Of a DNA stretch of 64,000 nucleotides, positions 15,154-24,163 are shown one piece after another. The notes below the pieces were generated by a model. That model had not been told where the DNA came from. It worked only from the letters and a program-made list of their open reading frames with translations, and made no database searches. The position numbers and the translations under genes were made by a program. The stretch covers positions 62,001 to 126,000 of the forward strand of contig CAKSYT010000003.1 in NCBI GenBank assembly GCA_934524985.1. Reading direction: 5' to 3'. Position 1 is the stretch's first letter. The number at the start of each line of letters is the position of its first letter. The stretch comes from an uncultured Faecalibacterium sp. Lineage in GTDB: Bacteria; Bacillota; Clostridia; Oscillospirales; Ruminococcaceae.

Positions 15154-15522
15154 CCCTCAGGCGCTAACGCGCCAGCTCCCCCTTTTTGTCACCGCAGGGG
15201 GAGCTTTTGCGGTTACGGCAAAGCTTCCGGCAAAACCGCAAAGTGTCCGGCTGCGCAAAAAACGCCCTCTCAGGCGCTCCCGCGCCAGCTCCCCCAAGGG
15301 GGGAGCCAAGCCGTTTGGCTCGTTGCTAAAGTTTTAGGAGCAATGAGAAACTTTCCGGCAGTGCTCTTGGCTCTCCCTTTGGGAGAGCTGTCACCGTAGG
15401 TGACTGAGAGGGCGCACGCCGTCAGCCTCAATGCTAAAGCATTAGATGCAATGAGAAACTTTCCCATTACCGCAAAAGCTCCCCCTTCGGGGGAGCTGGC
15501 GAACGCAGTGAGCCTGAGAGGG
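15154..15522. repeat. Composite repeat block after the MAM-like gene
   Basis: About 370 bp with no gene, made of three nested units starting at 15154 (CCCTCAGGCGCTAACGCGCC), 15268 (CCCTCTCAGGCGCTCCCGCG) and ending at 15409 and 15522 with TGAGAGGG. Each boundary has the pattern CCCTCTCA-hairpin 1-AGCTCnCCC hairpin 2. Inner blocks GAGAAACTTTCC and CTAAAG.TTTAG recur and match the copy at 13202-13468. Stem 1 sequences differ but stay paired (ggcgctcccgcgcc, gtcaccgtaggtgac, ggcgctaacgcgcc). Confidence 0.75.
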
Positions 15523-15644
15523 TTTCCCCCGTTCACACTTCTTTTACCAGTCTGTTACTTTCCGTTTTATGCGGTTTGTGGTATACTATGGTCAACATGG
15601 GTCACCATGGCAACATTGAAACAGACAGGATGTGAAATCCTCTT

Positions 15645-17573
15645 ATGAAAGATGGTTTTTTAAAGGCAGCTGCCTTTTCGCCCGCTTTGCGGGTGGCAGA
15701 CTGCACCTATAACGCGCAGCAGATTCTGGCACAGCTGCAAACTGCCGCGCAGCGGGGGGTAAAGCTGGCGGTATTCCCGGAGTTTTGCCTTACCGGCTAC
15801 ACCTGCGGCGATTTGTTTTTGCAGCGCACCTTGCAGCAGGGCGCTCTGGATGCGCTGGAGTGGCTGCTTGCGCAGACCCGCACGCTGGACACCGTAGTGC
15901 TGGTGGGCTTGCCGCTGCTGGTGCACGGCAAGCTGTACAACTGCGCCGCCGTGCTGTGCCGGGGGCAGCTGCTGGGCATCGTGCCCAAGACCTACCTGCC
16001 CAACTACGGCGAGTTCTACGAAAAGCGGCAGTTCACCCCCGGCAGCACCGAGGTGCAGACGGTGACCGTCTGCGGGCAGCAGGTGCCCTTTGGCACGTCA
16101 CTGCTGTTCCGCTGCCGCCAGATGCCCAGTTTTGTGCTGGGCGTAGAGCTGTGCGAGGACTTGTGGAGCGCGCTGCCGCCCTCTACCTTCCACGCACTGG
16201 CGGGCGCTACCGTGATTGCAAACCTTTCTGCCAGTGACGAGACCGTGGGCAAAGCCGAGTACCGCCGCGCACTGGTGGCAAACCAGTCTGCCCGGCTGCT
16301 GTGCGGCTACCTGTACGCCTCGGCAGGGCACGGCGAAAGCACCACCGACATGGTGTTTGCCGGGCATGACCTCATCGCCGAGGACGGCAGCATTCTGGCG
16401 GAGACAGCGCCCTTTGCGGGCGACCACGCCGAGACCGAGCTGGACTGCCAGCGCATGGAAGCCGAGCGCGCCCGCAACACCAGCTTTGAGCACAGCGCCG
16501 AGGGCTACGTCACGGTGGAATTTGACCTTACACCGGTGGAAACGGTGCTCACCCGCCGCATCGACCCCGCGCCCTTTGTGCCCGGCGACCCGCAGCGCCG
16601 CGCCGCCCGGTGCGAGCTGATTTTGAAGATGCAGGCCGATGGCCTTGCCAAGCGGCTGGAGCACGCCCACGCCAAAACGGCGGTCATTGGCATTTCCGGC
16701 GGGCTGGACAGCTGCCTTGCCCTGCTGGTGGCAGTGCGCGCCATGAAGCAGCTGCACCGCCCCGCCGCCGATGTGCTGGCGGTGACCATGCCCTGCTTTG
16801 GCACCACCAAGCGCACCCGCAGCAACGCCGAAATTCTGTGCGGGGAGCTGGGCGTAAGCTTTCAGGAAATTCGCATTGCCAACACCGTGCGCAGCCACTT
16901 TGCGGATATCGGGCAGGACGAGACGGTGCTGGACGTCACCTTTGAGAACGGACAGGCGCGGGTGCGCACGCTGGAGCTGATGGACCTTGCCAACCGCACC
17001 GGCGGCTTTGTGGTGGGCACGGGCGACCTTTCGGAGCTGGCGCTGGGCTGGGCGACCTACAACGGCGACCACATGAGCATGTACGGCGTGAACGCCGGTG
17101 TGCCCAAAACGCTGGTGCGCTATCTGGTGCAGTACGAAGCCGAAGCCGCCGCCACCGCCGCTTTGCACGATGTGCTGTTGGATATTCTGGCCACCCCGGT
17201 CTCGCCGGAGCTGCTGCCCGCCAAGGACGGCGAAATTGCACAGATCACCGAGGACTTGGTTGGCCCCTACGAGCTGCACGATTTTTACCTGTATTATGTG
17301 CTGCGCTGCGGCTTTGGCCCGGCAAAGATCTACCGGCTGGCAAAGGCGGCCTTTGCGGGCAGGGCAGAGTACACGGACGCCGTGCTGTACAAGTGGCTGC
17401 GCAACTTCTACTGGCGCTTTTTTGCCCAGCAGTTCAAGCGCAGCTGCCTGCCGGACGGCCCCAAGGTGGGCAGCGTGACCCTTTCGCCCCGGGGCGACTG
17501 GCGTATGCCCAGTGACGCCTGCGCCACCCTCTGGCTGGCTGAGCTGGAGCAGCTCAAGCCCGGGGAGCAGTAA
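15645..17573 (+). CDS. nadE: Glutamine-dependent NAD+ synthetase
   Basis: A 642-residue two-domain cytoplasmic enzyme that makes NAD+ from deamido-NAD+, ATP and ammonia released from glutamine. The N-terminal nitrilase-like glutaminase has the E-K-C triad: E46 in FPEFCLTGYTC, K115 in VPKTYLPNYGEFYE and C170 in ELCEDLW. The C-terminal synthetase has the PP-loop GISGGLDSCLALL near residue 350 and GTGDLSELALGW. The length matches the long bacterial form. The ATG at 15645 has only a weak AGGATG upstream; a TGGTATACT extended -10 lies at 15579-15587. Next gene begins 3 nt after the stop. Confidence 0.95.
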   Translation: MKDGFLKAAAFSPALRVADCTYNAQQILAQLQTAAQRGVKLAVFPEFCLTGYTCGDLFLQRTLQQGALDALEWLLAQTRTLDTVVLVGLPLLVHGKLYNCAAVLCRGQLLGIVPKTYLPNYGEFYEKRQFTPGSTEVQTVTVCGQQVPFGTSLLFRCRQMPSFVLGVELCEDLWSALPPSTFHALAGATVIANLSASDETVGKAEYRRALVANQSARLLCGYLYASAGHGESTTDMVFAGHDLIAEDGSILAETAPFAGDHAETELDCQRMEAERARNTSFEHSAEGYVTVEFDLTPVETVLTRRIDPAPFVPGDPQRRAARCELILKMQADGLAKRLEHAHAKTAVIGISGGLDSCLALLVAVRAMKQLHRPAADVLAVTMPCFGTTKRTRSNAEILCGELGVSFQEIRIANTVRSHFADIGQDETVLDVTFENGQARVRTLELMDLANRTGGFVVGTGDLSELALGWATYNGDHMSMYGVNAGVPKTLVRYLVQYEAEAAATAALHDVLLDILATPVSPELLPAKDGEIAQITEDLVGPYELHDFYLYYVLRCGFGPAKIYRLAKAAFAGRAEYTDAVLYKWLRNFYWRFFAQQFKRSCLPDGPKVGSVTLSPRGDWRMPSDACATLWLAELEQLKPGEQ

Positions 17574-17576
17574 GCC

Positions 17577-17930
17577 ATGAAGAACAAAAAGCTTTTGACC
17601 AATATCCTGTTTGCAGCGGTGGTGCTGGCCATCGCTGCGGTGCTGCTGGCTGTGCGCAGCCATAATGCTACCGGCGGCAAACTGACTGCCCAGCTGATCT
17701 ACGGCGATAGCAACGCCGTGCTGGACATTCCGCTGGAAAAGGACGAGACTTACAGTGTGGACACCGGTTATTATACGGTGCATATAGAGGTAAAGGACGG
17801 CAGAGCGCGGTTTATTGAATCGCCCTGCCCGGATCACATCTGCGAGGGCTTTGGCTGGCTGTCGGCGGAGGATCAGACCGCCACCTGCCTGCCTGCCCGC
17901 GCCGTGCTGACCATCGTTCCGGTGGGCTAA
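17577..17930 (+). CDS. NusG domain II (NusG_II) membrane-anchored protein
   Basis: 117 residues: a basic start, one transmembrane helix (about 7-26, LTNILFAAVVLAIAAVLLAV) and an extracytoplasmic NusG_II-type beta domain with ESPCPDHICEGFGWLS. The CPD..C cysteines are typical of this family. These small proteins often sit near electron-transport or isoprenoid genes, and their function is not established. The gene starts 3 nt after nadE, with GGAG inside the nadE end as ribosome site, and the LCP gene follows after 15 nt, so the three are probably co-transcribed. Confidence 0.8.
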   Translation: MKNKKLLTNILFAAVVLAIAAVLLAVRSHNATGGKLTAQLIYGDSNAVLDIPLEKDETYSVDTGYYTVHIEVKDGRARFIESPCPDHICEGFGWLSAEDQTATCLPARAVLTIVPVG

Positions 17931-17945
17931 AAAAGGAGTATTCTC

Positions 17946-19625
17946 ATGTTGGACGAAAACGAGCATTCCCGCAAGGAGGACGGCCGTTCTTTGCACCGTC
18001 TTTTGCACAAGGCTGAGCAGCAGGACGCCACCGTGGAGGTGGACAGCGCCGCGTTTTTCTCGGAGCTGCCGCCGGAGCAATCCGCTCCGCCGCCCCGCCG
18101 CCCGCAGCAAAACACCCCCCGCAGCACTGCTGCCGGGGCAAATGGGGCGTACCTGCCCCCGAAACGAGGGAAAATTTTGCTGGTCGTACAGGCAATTTTA
18201 AGCGTTCTGGCGCTGGTGCAGCTCTGGCGCACCCAAATGCTGCCGGTGCTGTATCTGGTGGTGCTGGCGGCGCTGCTGGCGCTGCTGTGGCTGCTGGTCA
18301 AGCGCTGTCAGGAGTACAAAACTGCAGGCACGGTGTCCCGGGTGTTCTCGGTGGTGCTGTGCGCTGCCATGGCACTGGGCTGCGTGTGGGCGCAGCAGGG
18401 TCTGACGGCGCTGGGCGATATGACCACCGGCTTTTTGAGCGACGCCGAAGCGAAAAAGATCACCAAAGAGCCCTTTGTGGTGTACCTGAGCGGTGTGGAC
18501 ACCCGCGGCGAACTGACCGAAAAAGCCCGCAGCGATGTGAATATCCTTGCCGCCGTGAACCCCGTTACCAAACAGGTGGTGCTGATCAACACCCCGCGCG
18601 ATTACTATGTGGACCTTGCCGGGACAAACAGCAAGGATAAGCTGACCCACGCCGGGCTTTACGGCGTGCAGACCAGCATGGACACCCTTGGCAACCTGTA
18701 CGGGGTGGACGTGCAGCACTACATCCGCATCAATTTTGCAGGGTTTATCAACATCGTTGATGCGCTGGGCGGCGTGGACGTGTACTCTGATCAGGCGTTC
18801 ACCTCGGTGGGCAGCCCCGGCTACTACGACCCCACCACCTTTGCCGAGGGCTGGAACCATCTGGACGGCAAGGCCGCGCTGGCCTTTGCCCGCGAGCGCC
18901 ACGCCTTCAAGACCGGCGATGTGCAGCGCGGCATCAACCAGATGAAGGTGATCGATGCCATGCTGAACAAGATCAAGTCCCCGGCGCTGCTGATGGGATT
19001 TTCCAAGATCATGGATTCTGCCGCCGATTGCTTTGTCACCAGCCTTTCCCAGAACCAGATCAGTGCGCTGGTACGCATGCAGCTGAGCGATTTTGCGGAG
19101 TGGAATATTGAAAGCTACACCGTTACCGGTTCTTCCGGCAGCAGCACCAAGTGCTACTCTGCCAAGGGACAGAAACTCTACGTCATGAAGCCGGACGAAA
19201 ACTCTGTGGCAAAGGCCAAGGAGATGATCGCGGCGGTGCTGGGTGGCGAGGGCACGGTGAGCTCCACCACCCAGACCCCGGAAAAGACGGACGTGTACAC
19301 CCCCACCGCCGACCCCGATGCCGCTGTCTCGGTGCCCGAAACGCCCGCCGACAGCGTGATCGTGGAAGAGCCTGCGGAAAGCGTACCGGAGCAGCCGACA
19401 GAGCAGCCCGCCGAACAACCGGCCGAGCAGCCCACGGAAACGCCCGCCGAGCAGCCCGCTGCCACCGAGACGCCCCAGCCGGAGACCACCCCCGCCGAGG
19501 GCGGCAGCACCGAGACGCCCGCCGTCAGCCTGCCCACGCAGGAGCAGGTAGAGCAGGCCGCAGGCTCGCTGTACAGCGCCGCCTCCACCGTGCTGGACGC
19601 CATCTTAGGCGCAGGCGGGAACTGA
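17946..19625 (+). CDS. LytR-CpsA-Psr (LCP) family cell wall polymer ligase
   Basis: 559 residues. LCP enzymes attach teichoic acid or polysaccharide to peptidoglycan outside the membrane. An unusual cytoplasmic N-terminus of about 75 residues precedes three hydrophobic segments (about 77-95, 99-119, 131-149). The LCP domain follows, with YLSGVDTRGE, RSDVNILAAVNP, LINTPRDYYVD and ALAFARERHAFKTGD, including the conserved arginines and aspartates for pyrophosphate lipid binding. The C-terminal 110 residues are a Pro/Glu/Thr-rich tail with repeated EQPAEQP units, likely a flexible wall-spanning segment. AAAGGAG precedes the ATG. Confidence 0.93.
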   Translation: MLDENEHSRKEDGRSLHRLLHKAEQQDATVEVDSAAFFSELPPEQSAPPPRRPQQNTPRSTAAGANGAYLPPKRGKILLVVQAILSVLALVQLWRTQMLPVLYLVVLAALLALLWLLVKRCQEYKTAGTVSRVFSVVLCAAMALGCVWAQQGLTALGDMTTGFLSDAEAKKITKEPFVVYLSGVDTRGELTEKARSDVNILAAVNPVTKQVVLINTPRDYYVDLAGTNSKDKLTHAGLYGVQTSMDTLGNLYGVDVQHYIRINFAGFINIVDALGGVDVYSDQAFTSVGSPGYYDPTTFAEGWNHLDGKAALAFARERHAFKTGDVQRGINQMKVIDAMLNKIKSPALLMGFSKIMDSAADCFVTSLSQNQISALVRMQLSDFAEWNIESYTVTGSSGSSTKCYSAKGQKLYVMKPDENSVAKAKEMIAAVLGGEGTVSSTTQTPEKTDVYTPTADPDAAVSVPETPADSVIVEEPAESVPEQPTEQPAEQPAEQPTETPAEQPAATETPQPETTPAEGGSTETPAVSLPTQEQVEQAAGSLYSAASTVLDAILGAGGN

Positions 19626-19647
19626 GCAATTTCTTTCTGTGAAAAAG

Positions 19648-19684
19648 CATCCCGGGAAGATCCGCAGATTTTCCCGGGATGCAA
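19648..19684. terminator. Stable inverted repeat after the LCP gene
   Basis: GCATCCCGGGAA...TTCCCGGGATGC is a perfect 12-bp stem 20 nt after the LCP stop. On the plus strand it lacks a T tract; on the minus strand it is followed by GCTTTTTCAC. It may protect the 3' end of the LCP mRNA or stop read-through from the rnpB side. Confidence 0.5.
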
Positions 19685-19754
19685 TTGAAAAATAATTATT
19701 CCGCTGAATATGCCCAAAGCGCACGCGGCGGGCATTTTCAATGATCTTGCAAGC

Positions 19755-19800
19755 AAAAAAAGAGGTCACTGCACAAATCCTGTGCGGTGGCCTCTTTTTA
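19755..19800. terminator. Bidirectional terminator between the LCP gene and rnpB
   Basis: AAAAAAAGAGGTCACTGCACA-aatcc-TGTGCGGTGGCCTCTTTTT: a 14-bp stem with A and T tracts on both sides, placed between convergent transcripts. Confidence 0.8.
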
Positions 19801-19811
19801 CGTTGCTGCAA

Positions 19812-19841
19812 CAAAAAAGCTGCCTGCAGCAGCAGACAGCG
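19812..19841 (-). terminator. Terminator of rnpB
   Basis: On the minus strand GCTGTCTGC-tgct-GCAGGCAGC followed by TTTTTTG, about 15 nt after the RNA's P1 stem. Confidence 0.8.
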
Positions 19842-19853
19842 CAAAAACTCAAA

Positions 19854-20203
19854 AGGGAAAACGAGATAGACCGTAAGCCGGGTTCTGTATTAAACGACGA
19901 TCTGTCTAGGCCTGCCATTGCTGACAGGCTCGTGCCGCCTTCGGGACACGCGAGCAGCGCTGTACGTCCCATATAGGCGTTGCTTCCGGTAGGGTTTACA
20001 AAGCCGCATGGTCACCCATGCGCTGGTGAGCTCTTACCTCGCCCTTTCATCCTTACCGCATTGCTGCGGCGGTTTCCTTTCTGTTGCACTTTCCCTAAGG
20101 TCACCCTCGGCTGCCGTTAGCAGTTACCGTGCTCTGTGAGGCCCGGACTTTCCTCAGAGCGGTCAAAGCCGCCCCGCCGCCGTATGTTCCACTCGTTTTC
20201 CGT
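19854..20203 (-). ncRNA. rnpB: RNase P RNA
   Basis: The catalytic RNA that trims tRNA 5' leaders. On the minus strand the ends pair (GGAAAACGAG with CTCGTTTTCC, helix P1). Universal blocks are present: GAGGAAAGTCCGGGC near the 5' end, ACAGAAAGGAAACCGCC, AGGTAAGAGCTCACC, and AGAACCCGGCTTACGG near the 3' end. About 350 nt, as usual. It has a promoter at 20209-20237 and a terminator at 19812-19841. The region between 19626 and 20302 is otherwise gene-free. Confidence 0.96.
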
Positions 20204-20208
20204 TCCTC

Positions 20209-20237
20209 ATGATACCATAAAAAAGTAAGATTTGCAA
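20209..20237 (-). promoter_or_regulatory. Promoter of rnpB
   Basis: On the minus strand TTGCAA, a 17-bp spacer and TATCAT with an upstream TGG. The predicted start near 20203 coincides with the beginning of the P1 helix. Confidence 0.75.
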
Positions 20238-20302
20238 GTGAAACGGATTTTTGTTATAATATCATTTGTGTTTTTGTAAATTTTGCAGGGGAGGGGCAGG
20301 CC

Positions 20303-21214
20303 ATGCAGCTGTATTTTGCCGTGCCGGATACGGCTACCACCCACGATGGGGTACTGGTGCGCAGCTTTCTGCGCCAGTGTGCCGTCTCCACCGACCTTGC
20401 CCGGGCGGTCAAGTTCCGGGGCGGCGGCTTTTTTGCGGATGGCGTGCCTGTGCTGGCAAACCGGCGTATCTTCCCCGGGCAGGTGCTCTCCTTTGCGCTG
20501 CCGCCGGAAGGGGACGGTGTGACCCCGCAGCCGGAAATTCCGGTCAAGGTGGTCTACGAGGATGCCTTTGCGGTGGTGCTGGAAAAGCCGCCGCAGCTGG
20601 CAGTGCACCCCACCCTGAACTACCCCGGCGGCACGCTGGCAAACGGCTACGCCGCGTGGGCGGCTGCCCACGGCCACAGTCCGGTGTTCCGCCCGGTGAA
20701 CCGCATCGATAAGGACACCAGCGGCCTTGTGCTGGCGGCGAAAAACGCCTACGCCGCGCCGCTGTTGGCGGGCGGGGTGGCAAAGCTGTACTATGCCGTT
20801 GCGCAGGGTGCGCTGCCGCTGGGGGAGGGGGCTATCGATACACCCATCGGCCGCCGGGGCGACAGCATCATCGGGCGCTGTGTTACCCCCGAGGGCAAGC
20901 CCAGCCGCACAGAGTATACTATTATAAAGGAAGAAAACGGCCTTAGCCTTGCGGCTTGCGTGCCGGTGACCGGCCGCACCCACCAGATCCGGGTGCATTT
21001 TGCGTCCATCGGCCATCCGCTTGCTGGGGACGACCTTTACGGCGGCAGCCGGGAGCGCATTGGCCGGCAGGCGCTGCACTGTGCCAAGCAGAGCTTTGCA
21101 GTGCCTGTATACACCCCGCTGCCGGACGGCATCCGGGTGGAAATGCCCTTGCAGCTGCGCACCGTCACGGTGGAAAGCCCGCTGCCGCCGGATATGGAAG
21201 CGCTTTTTTCGTGA
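20303..21214 (+). CDS. RluA-family pseudouridine synthase
   Basis: 303 residues. Enzymes of this family isomerise specific uridines in rRNA or tRNA. The catalytic motif FRPVNRIDKDTSGLVLAAKN contains the nucleophilic aspartate (RIDKDTSG). LEKPPQLAVHPT is motif I, and GRTHQIRVHFASIGHPLAGDDLYGG the conserved C-terminal block. The N-terminal 70 residues have a degenerate S4-like part (AVKFRGGGFFADGVPV). GGGGAGG lies upstream of the ATG. The target nucleotide cannot be assigned. No partner genes; the next promoter is 40 nt downstream. Confidence 0.92.
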   Translation: MQLYFAVPDTATTHDGVLVRSFLRQCAVSTDLARAVKFRGGGFFADGVPVLANRRIFPGQVLSFALPPEGDGVTPQPEIPVKVVYEDAFAVVLEKPPQLAVHPTLNYPGGTLANGYAAWAAAHGHSPVFRPVNRIDKDTSGLVLAAKNAYAAPLLAGGVAKLYYAVAQGALPLGEGAIDTPIGRRGDSIIGRCVTPEGKPSRTEYTIIKEENGLSLAACVPVTGRTHQIRVHFASIGHPLAGDDLYGGSRERIGRQALHCAKQSFAVPVYTPLPDGIRVEMPLQLRTVTVESPLPPDMEALFS

Positions 21215-21253
21215 AAACTGCGTGAAAAAAGTAGCCAAATTTTATGTAAGCGC

Positions 21254-21281
21254 TTGTTTCAAACCATGCAAAGTGTATAAT
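21254..21281 (+). promoter_or_regulatory. Promoter of the M23 peptidase gene
   Basis: TTGTTT (21254-21259), a 16-bp spacer and TATAAT (21276-21281). It gives a leader of about 117 nt. Confidence 0.55.
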
Positions 21282-21404
21282 AAAAAGAGAGCGTATTGTG
21301 TACAGGCCCTGTTGGCCTTTTGAACAGGGGAACGTACACCATCTAGCTGCTGTGTTCCGGGCCGAAAAAATGCCCTGCAGCGGCGCAGGAAGGAGAAAAT
21401 CCCG

Positions 21405-23300
21405 TTGATTGAAGATAAAACAAAGGAGCAGCAGCCCGCTGCGCAGCCGGTACGGCATCCCCGCCGCCAGAAGCTGCGCTCGCTGTGGGCACAGCTCCAG
21501 TGCCGGGGTGTGCTGCGGCGGCACAGGATGCGCCGCAAGCGTCAGCACCGCCGGGAAAAGCTGTGGCGCAAGCTGCTGCATAACCCCATAGCGCCCATGG
21601 TGGGCGAGACGCTGTACGCCGTAGGCTTTTCTGCCGAGTATGCGGTCATCCGCACAGGACGCCGCTTACAGCACGGGCTGCAGCGTCTGCTGCAGACGGG
21701 CAGAGAACTGCTGAAAAATATCGCATCCATGGCCTTTCCCGGGGCGGCGCAGCTGCTGCGGGACCTGTTCGGCCCGGTAGTGCTTGCCCTGCGGGGTACC
21801 GGTGCGCTGCTGCGCCACGCACATCGGGTGCGCAAGGAGAAGGGCTTCGGCGCGGCGCTGCGCGCAAGCGGACACTTCCTTGCCCATGGCATCGCCGATA
21901 ACATCCGTCTTGTGCCCCGCATGGCGATGTATGTGCTGCCGGTGGCAGCGCTGGCCGTTATGGTGACCGTGTTCCAGACCACCATCCGCCAGCCCTACGC
22001 CTTGCAAGTGCAGGTGGACGACAAAACCGTGGGCTATGTGGCCAACGAAGAGGTGTTCAACTCTGCGCTGGAAGCTGTGCAGCAGCGTATCAACTATTCC
22101 GGCGCAGAACAGGCGCGCTTTACCGTGGAGCCTACTTATTCCGTGACCGTCGCCCATGACGTGATGGACGAAAATGACGTGGCTGACGCCATCCTCAAGA
22201 ATTCCAGCGACCAGATCGGCGAGGGCACGGCCCTGTATCTGGACGGTGAGTTGACCGCCGTGTGCGCGGACGGCACCAGCCTGCAGCGATACATCAGCAG
22301 CCTGCTGGAGCCCTACGAGAACCCCGATGACCCCAACACCACCGTGGGCTTCAACAAGGATGTCACGCTGGAAAACGGCATCTACTTCAACGAGAGCTTC
22401 CAGGAGGAAGCCGAGGTGGAACAGCTGCTCTCCGGCGTGCAGCAGGCAGAAAAATCCTATACGGTGCAGAACGGCGATACCATCTGGTCCATCGCCCAGA
22501 AAAACGGCCTGACCGTGAAGGAACTGTGTGAAATGAACACCGGCTTTACCGCCAACGGGGAAAACGGCCTGACCCAGAACTCCAAGATCCTGCCCGGCGA
22601 TGCACTGACCGTGGTGCGGGAGGAGGAGACACTGGAGGTGCGCATCACCAAGGTGGAAAGCTGGGAAGAAGAGATCGCCTACACCACCGAGACCACTAAG
22701 TCCAACGAGCTGAACTCCGGTACGAAGCGCGTTACCCAGAAGGGCGAGAACGGCATCCGCACCGTGACGGCGCAGCGGGTGTACGATGCAAACGGCAATC
22801 AGCTTTCCCAGCAGATCCTGAGCACTGTGGTGACCAAGGAGCCTGTGACCGAAAAAGTTACGGTGGGCACCAAAAAGGTGTCCTCCGGTGCATCCTACAT
22901 CACCGGTAGAGGTCAGTTCATCTGGCCGGTGCCCGGCTACCGGAATTGTTCCCGCTGGTACGGCGGCAGCCACAAGGGCGTGGATATCTGCGCCGCCGCC
23001 GGTACGCCTATCTATGCTTCGGCAGGCGGTACGGTGACCAAGGCCGGCTACAACCGCGCCGGTGCGGGCAACGGCTACGGCAACTCCATCATTATCAGCC
23101 ACGGCAACGGCTACACCACCTTGTACGCCCACTGTCTGTCGCTGGTGGTGCACGCCGGTCAGTCGGTCAAGCAGGGGCAGCTCATCGGCTATGTGGGCAG
23201 TACCGGACGCTCCAGCGGAAACCACTGTCACTTCGAGATCCGGCGCAACGGTGCTTACATTGCACCGCAGAACGTGTTCAACCGCAGCAAATATCGGTAA
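21405..23300 (+). CDS. Membrane-anchored M23 peptidase with LysM and G5 domains
   Basis: 631 residues, begins with TTG after AAGGAGAAAATCCCG. Order: a basic cytoplasmic region of about 185 residues, one transmembrane helix (MYVLPVAALAVMVTVF), an extracytoplasmic domain (about 200-340), LysM (SYTVQNGDTIWSIAQKNGLTV), a G5 domain (EEIAYTTETTKSNELNSGTK) and a C-terminal M23 domain. The M23 metal motifs are complete: HKGVDICAAAGTPI, YAHC, and NHCHFEI. It should cut peptide cross-links in peptidoglycan. The long basic cytoplasmic part is unusual for the family. Single-gene transcript, with a hairpin without clear T tract at 23306-23342. Confidence 0.92.
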   Translation: MIEDKTKEQQPAAQPVRHPRRQKLRSLWAQLQCRGVLRRHRMRRKRQHRREKLWRKLLHNPIAPMVGETLYAVGFSAEYAVIRTGRRLQHGLQRLLQTGRELLKNIASMAFPGAAQLLRDLFGPVVLALRGTGALLRHAHRVRKEKGFGAALRASGHFLAHGIADNIRLVPRMAMYVLPVAALAVMVTVFQTTIRQPYALQVQVDDKTVGYVANEEVFNSALEAVQQRINYSGAEQARFTVEPTYSVTVAHDVMDENDVADAILKNSSDQIGEGTALYLDGELTAVCADGTSLQRYISSLLEPYENPDDPNTTVGFNKDVTLENGIYFNESFQEEAEVEQLLSGVQQAEKSYTVQNGDTIWSIAQKNGLTVKELCEMNTGFTANGENGLTQNSKILPGDALTVVREEETLEVRITKVESWEEEIAYTTETTKSNELNSGTKRVTQKGENGIRTVTAQRVYDANGNQLSQQILSTVVTKEPVTEKVTVGTKKVSSGASYITGRGQFIWPVPGYRNCSRWYGGSHKGVDICAAAGTPIYASAGGTVTKAGYNRAGAGNGYGNSIIISHGNGYTTLYAHCLSLVVHAGQSVKQGQLIGYVGSTGRSSGNHCHFEIRRNGAYIAPQNVFNRSKYR

Positions 23301-23369
23301 AAAGCAGCGAGGGTTTTCCACAGAGGAAAACCCCTCTGCTGTATCATGAATAAAAAGGAGAGATCATCT

Positions 23370-24089
23370 ATGTCTACCCCTCACATTAGCGCAGAAATGG
23401 GCGATTTCGCCAAGACAGTCCTTATGCCGGGTGACCCCCTGCGTGCCAAATTCATTGCCGATACCTTTTTGCAGGATGTCCGGCAGGTGACCGGCGTGCG
23501 CGGGATGCTGGGCTTTACCGGCACCTACGAAGGCCGCCCCATCAGCGTGATGGGCAGCGGTATGGGAATGCCCTCCATCGGCATCTACTCCTACGAACTG
23601 TTCAGCTTCTACGGCGTGGAGAACATCATCCGCATCGGCTCTGCCGGCAGCTACACCGAGAAGGCCAAGCTGTTCGACACCGTGCTGGCTACCGGTGCTG
23701 TGAGCGAGAGCAACTACGCCCGGGTACAGAGCGGCTTTACCGGCAACGTCACCCTGCCCAGCGCAGCTTTGAACGAAAAGCTGCGTGCCTCCGCTGCAAA
23801 GCAGGGCATCCCCCTGATCGAGGGCAACATCCACTCCTCGGATGTGTTCTACCGCCAGCCCTCGGACGCAAAGCCCACCTACTGGGAAAAGCTGCGTGAC
23901 GAGGACGGCTGCCTGTGTGTGGAGATGGAAAGCTTTGCCCTGTTTGCCAACGCGCAGGTGCTGGGCAAGAACGCCGCCTGCCTGCTGACCATCTCGGACA
24001 GCTTTGTGGCCCCCGGCATCACCACCGCCGAGGAGCGCCAGAAGAGCTTTACCGACATGATGAAGGTCGCTCTGGGCGCAGAGTACTGA
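23370..24089 (+). CDS. deoD: Purine nucleoside phosphorylase, DeoD type
   Basis: 239 residues. It phosphorolyses purine nucleosides to base and (deoxy)ribose 1-phosphate. The N-terminal TPHISAEMGDFAKTVLMPGDPLRA contains the phosphate-binding GDP motif, with MGSGMGMPSIGIYSYELF and RIGSAGSY following, and VEMESFALFANA carries the ribose-binding Met-Glu. The catalytic aspartate lies in TISDSFV. AAGGAG at 23354 precedes the ATG at 23370; an upstream in-frame ATG lies before that site and is not used. It belongs with cdd and the nucleoside importer downstream, although a terminator separates it from cdd. Confidence 0.94.
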   Translation: MSTPHISAEMGDFAKTVLMPGDPLRAKFIADTFLQDVRQVTGVRGMLGFTGTYEGRPISVMGSGMGMPSIGIYSYELFSFYGVENIIRIGSAGSYTEKAKLFDTVLATGAVSESNYARVQSGFTGNVTLPSAALNEKLRASAAKQGIPLIEGNIHSSDVFYRQPSDAKPTYWEKLRDEDGCLCVEMESFALFANAQVLGKNAACLLTISDSFVAPGITTAEERQKSFTDMMKVALGAEY

Positions 24090-24101
24090 TCGCATAATTT
24101 T

Positions 24102-24142
24102 CCAGCGCGGCTGCCGCTCCAAGGACAGCCGCGCTGTTTTTG
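24102..24142 (+). terminator. Terminator between deoD and cdd
   Basis: CAGCGCGGCTG...CAGCCGCGCTG, an 11-bp perfect stem, followed by T5. Confidence 0.85.
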
Positions 24143-24163
24143 CCCGTAAAAGGAGGGAGCAGC

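Noticed and set aside
13202..15522. Regular palindromes considered as a CRISPR array
   Set aside because: No constant-length repeat/spacer pattern and no cas genes; the units are nested inverted-repeat elements.
19390..19510. Repeated EQPAEQP-coding DNA as a repeat element
   Set aside because: It is the low-complexity C-terminal tail of the LCP protein, in frame and unremarkable for wall-spanning linkers.
23306..23342. Hairpin after the M23 peptidase gene as a full intrinsic terminator
   Set aside because: The stem is good but no T tract follows; it may only stabilise the 3' end, so it was not listed as a terminator.
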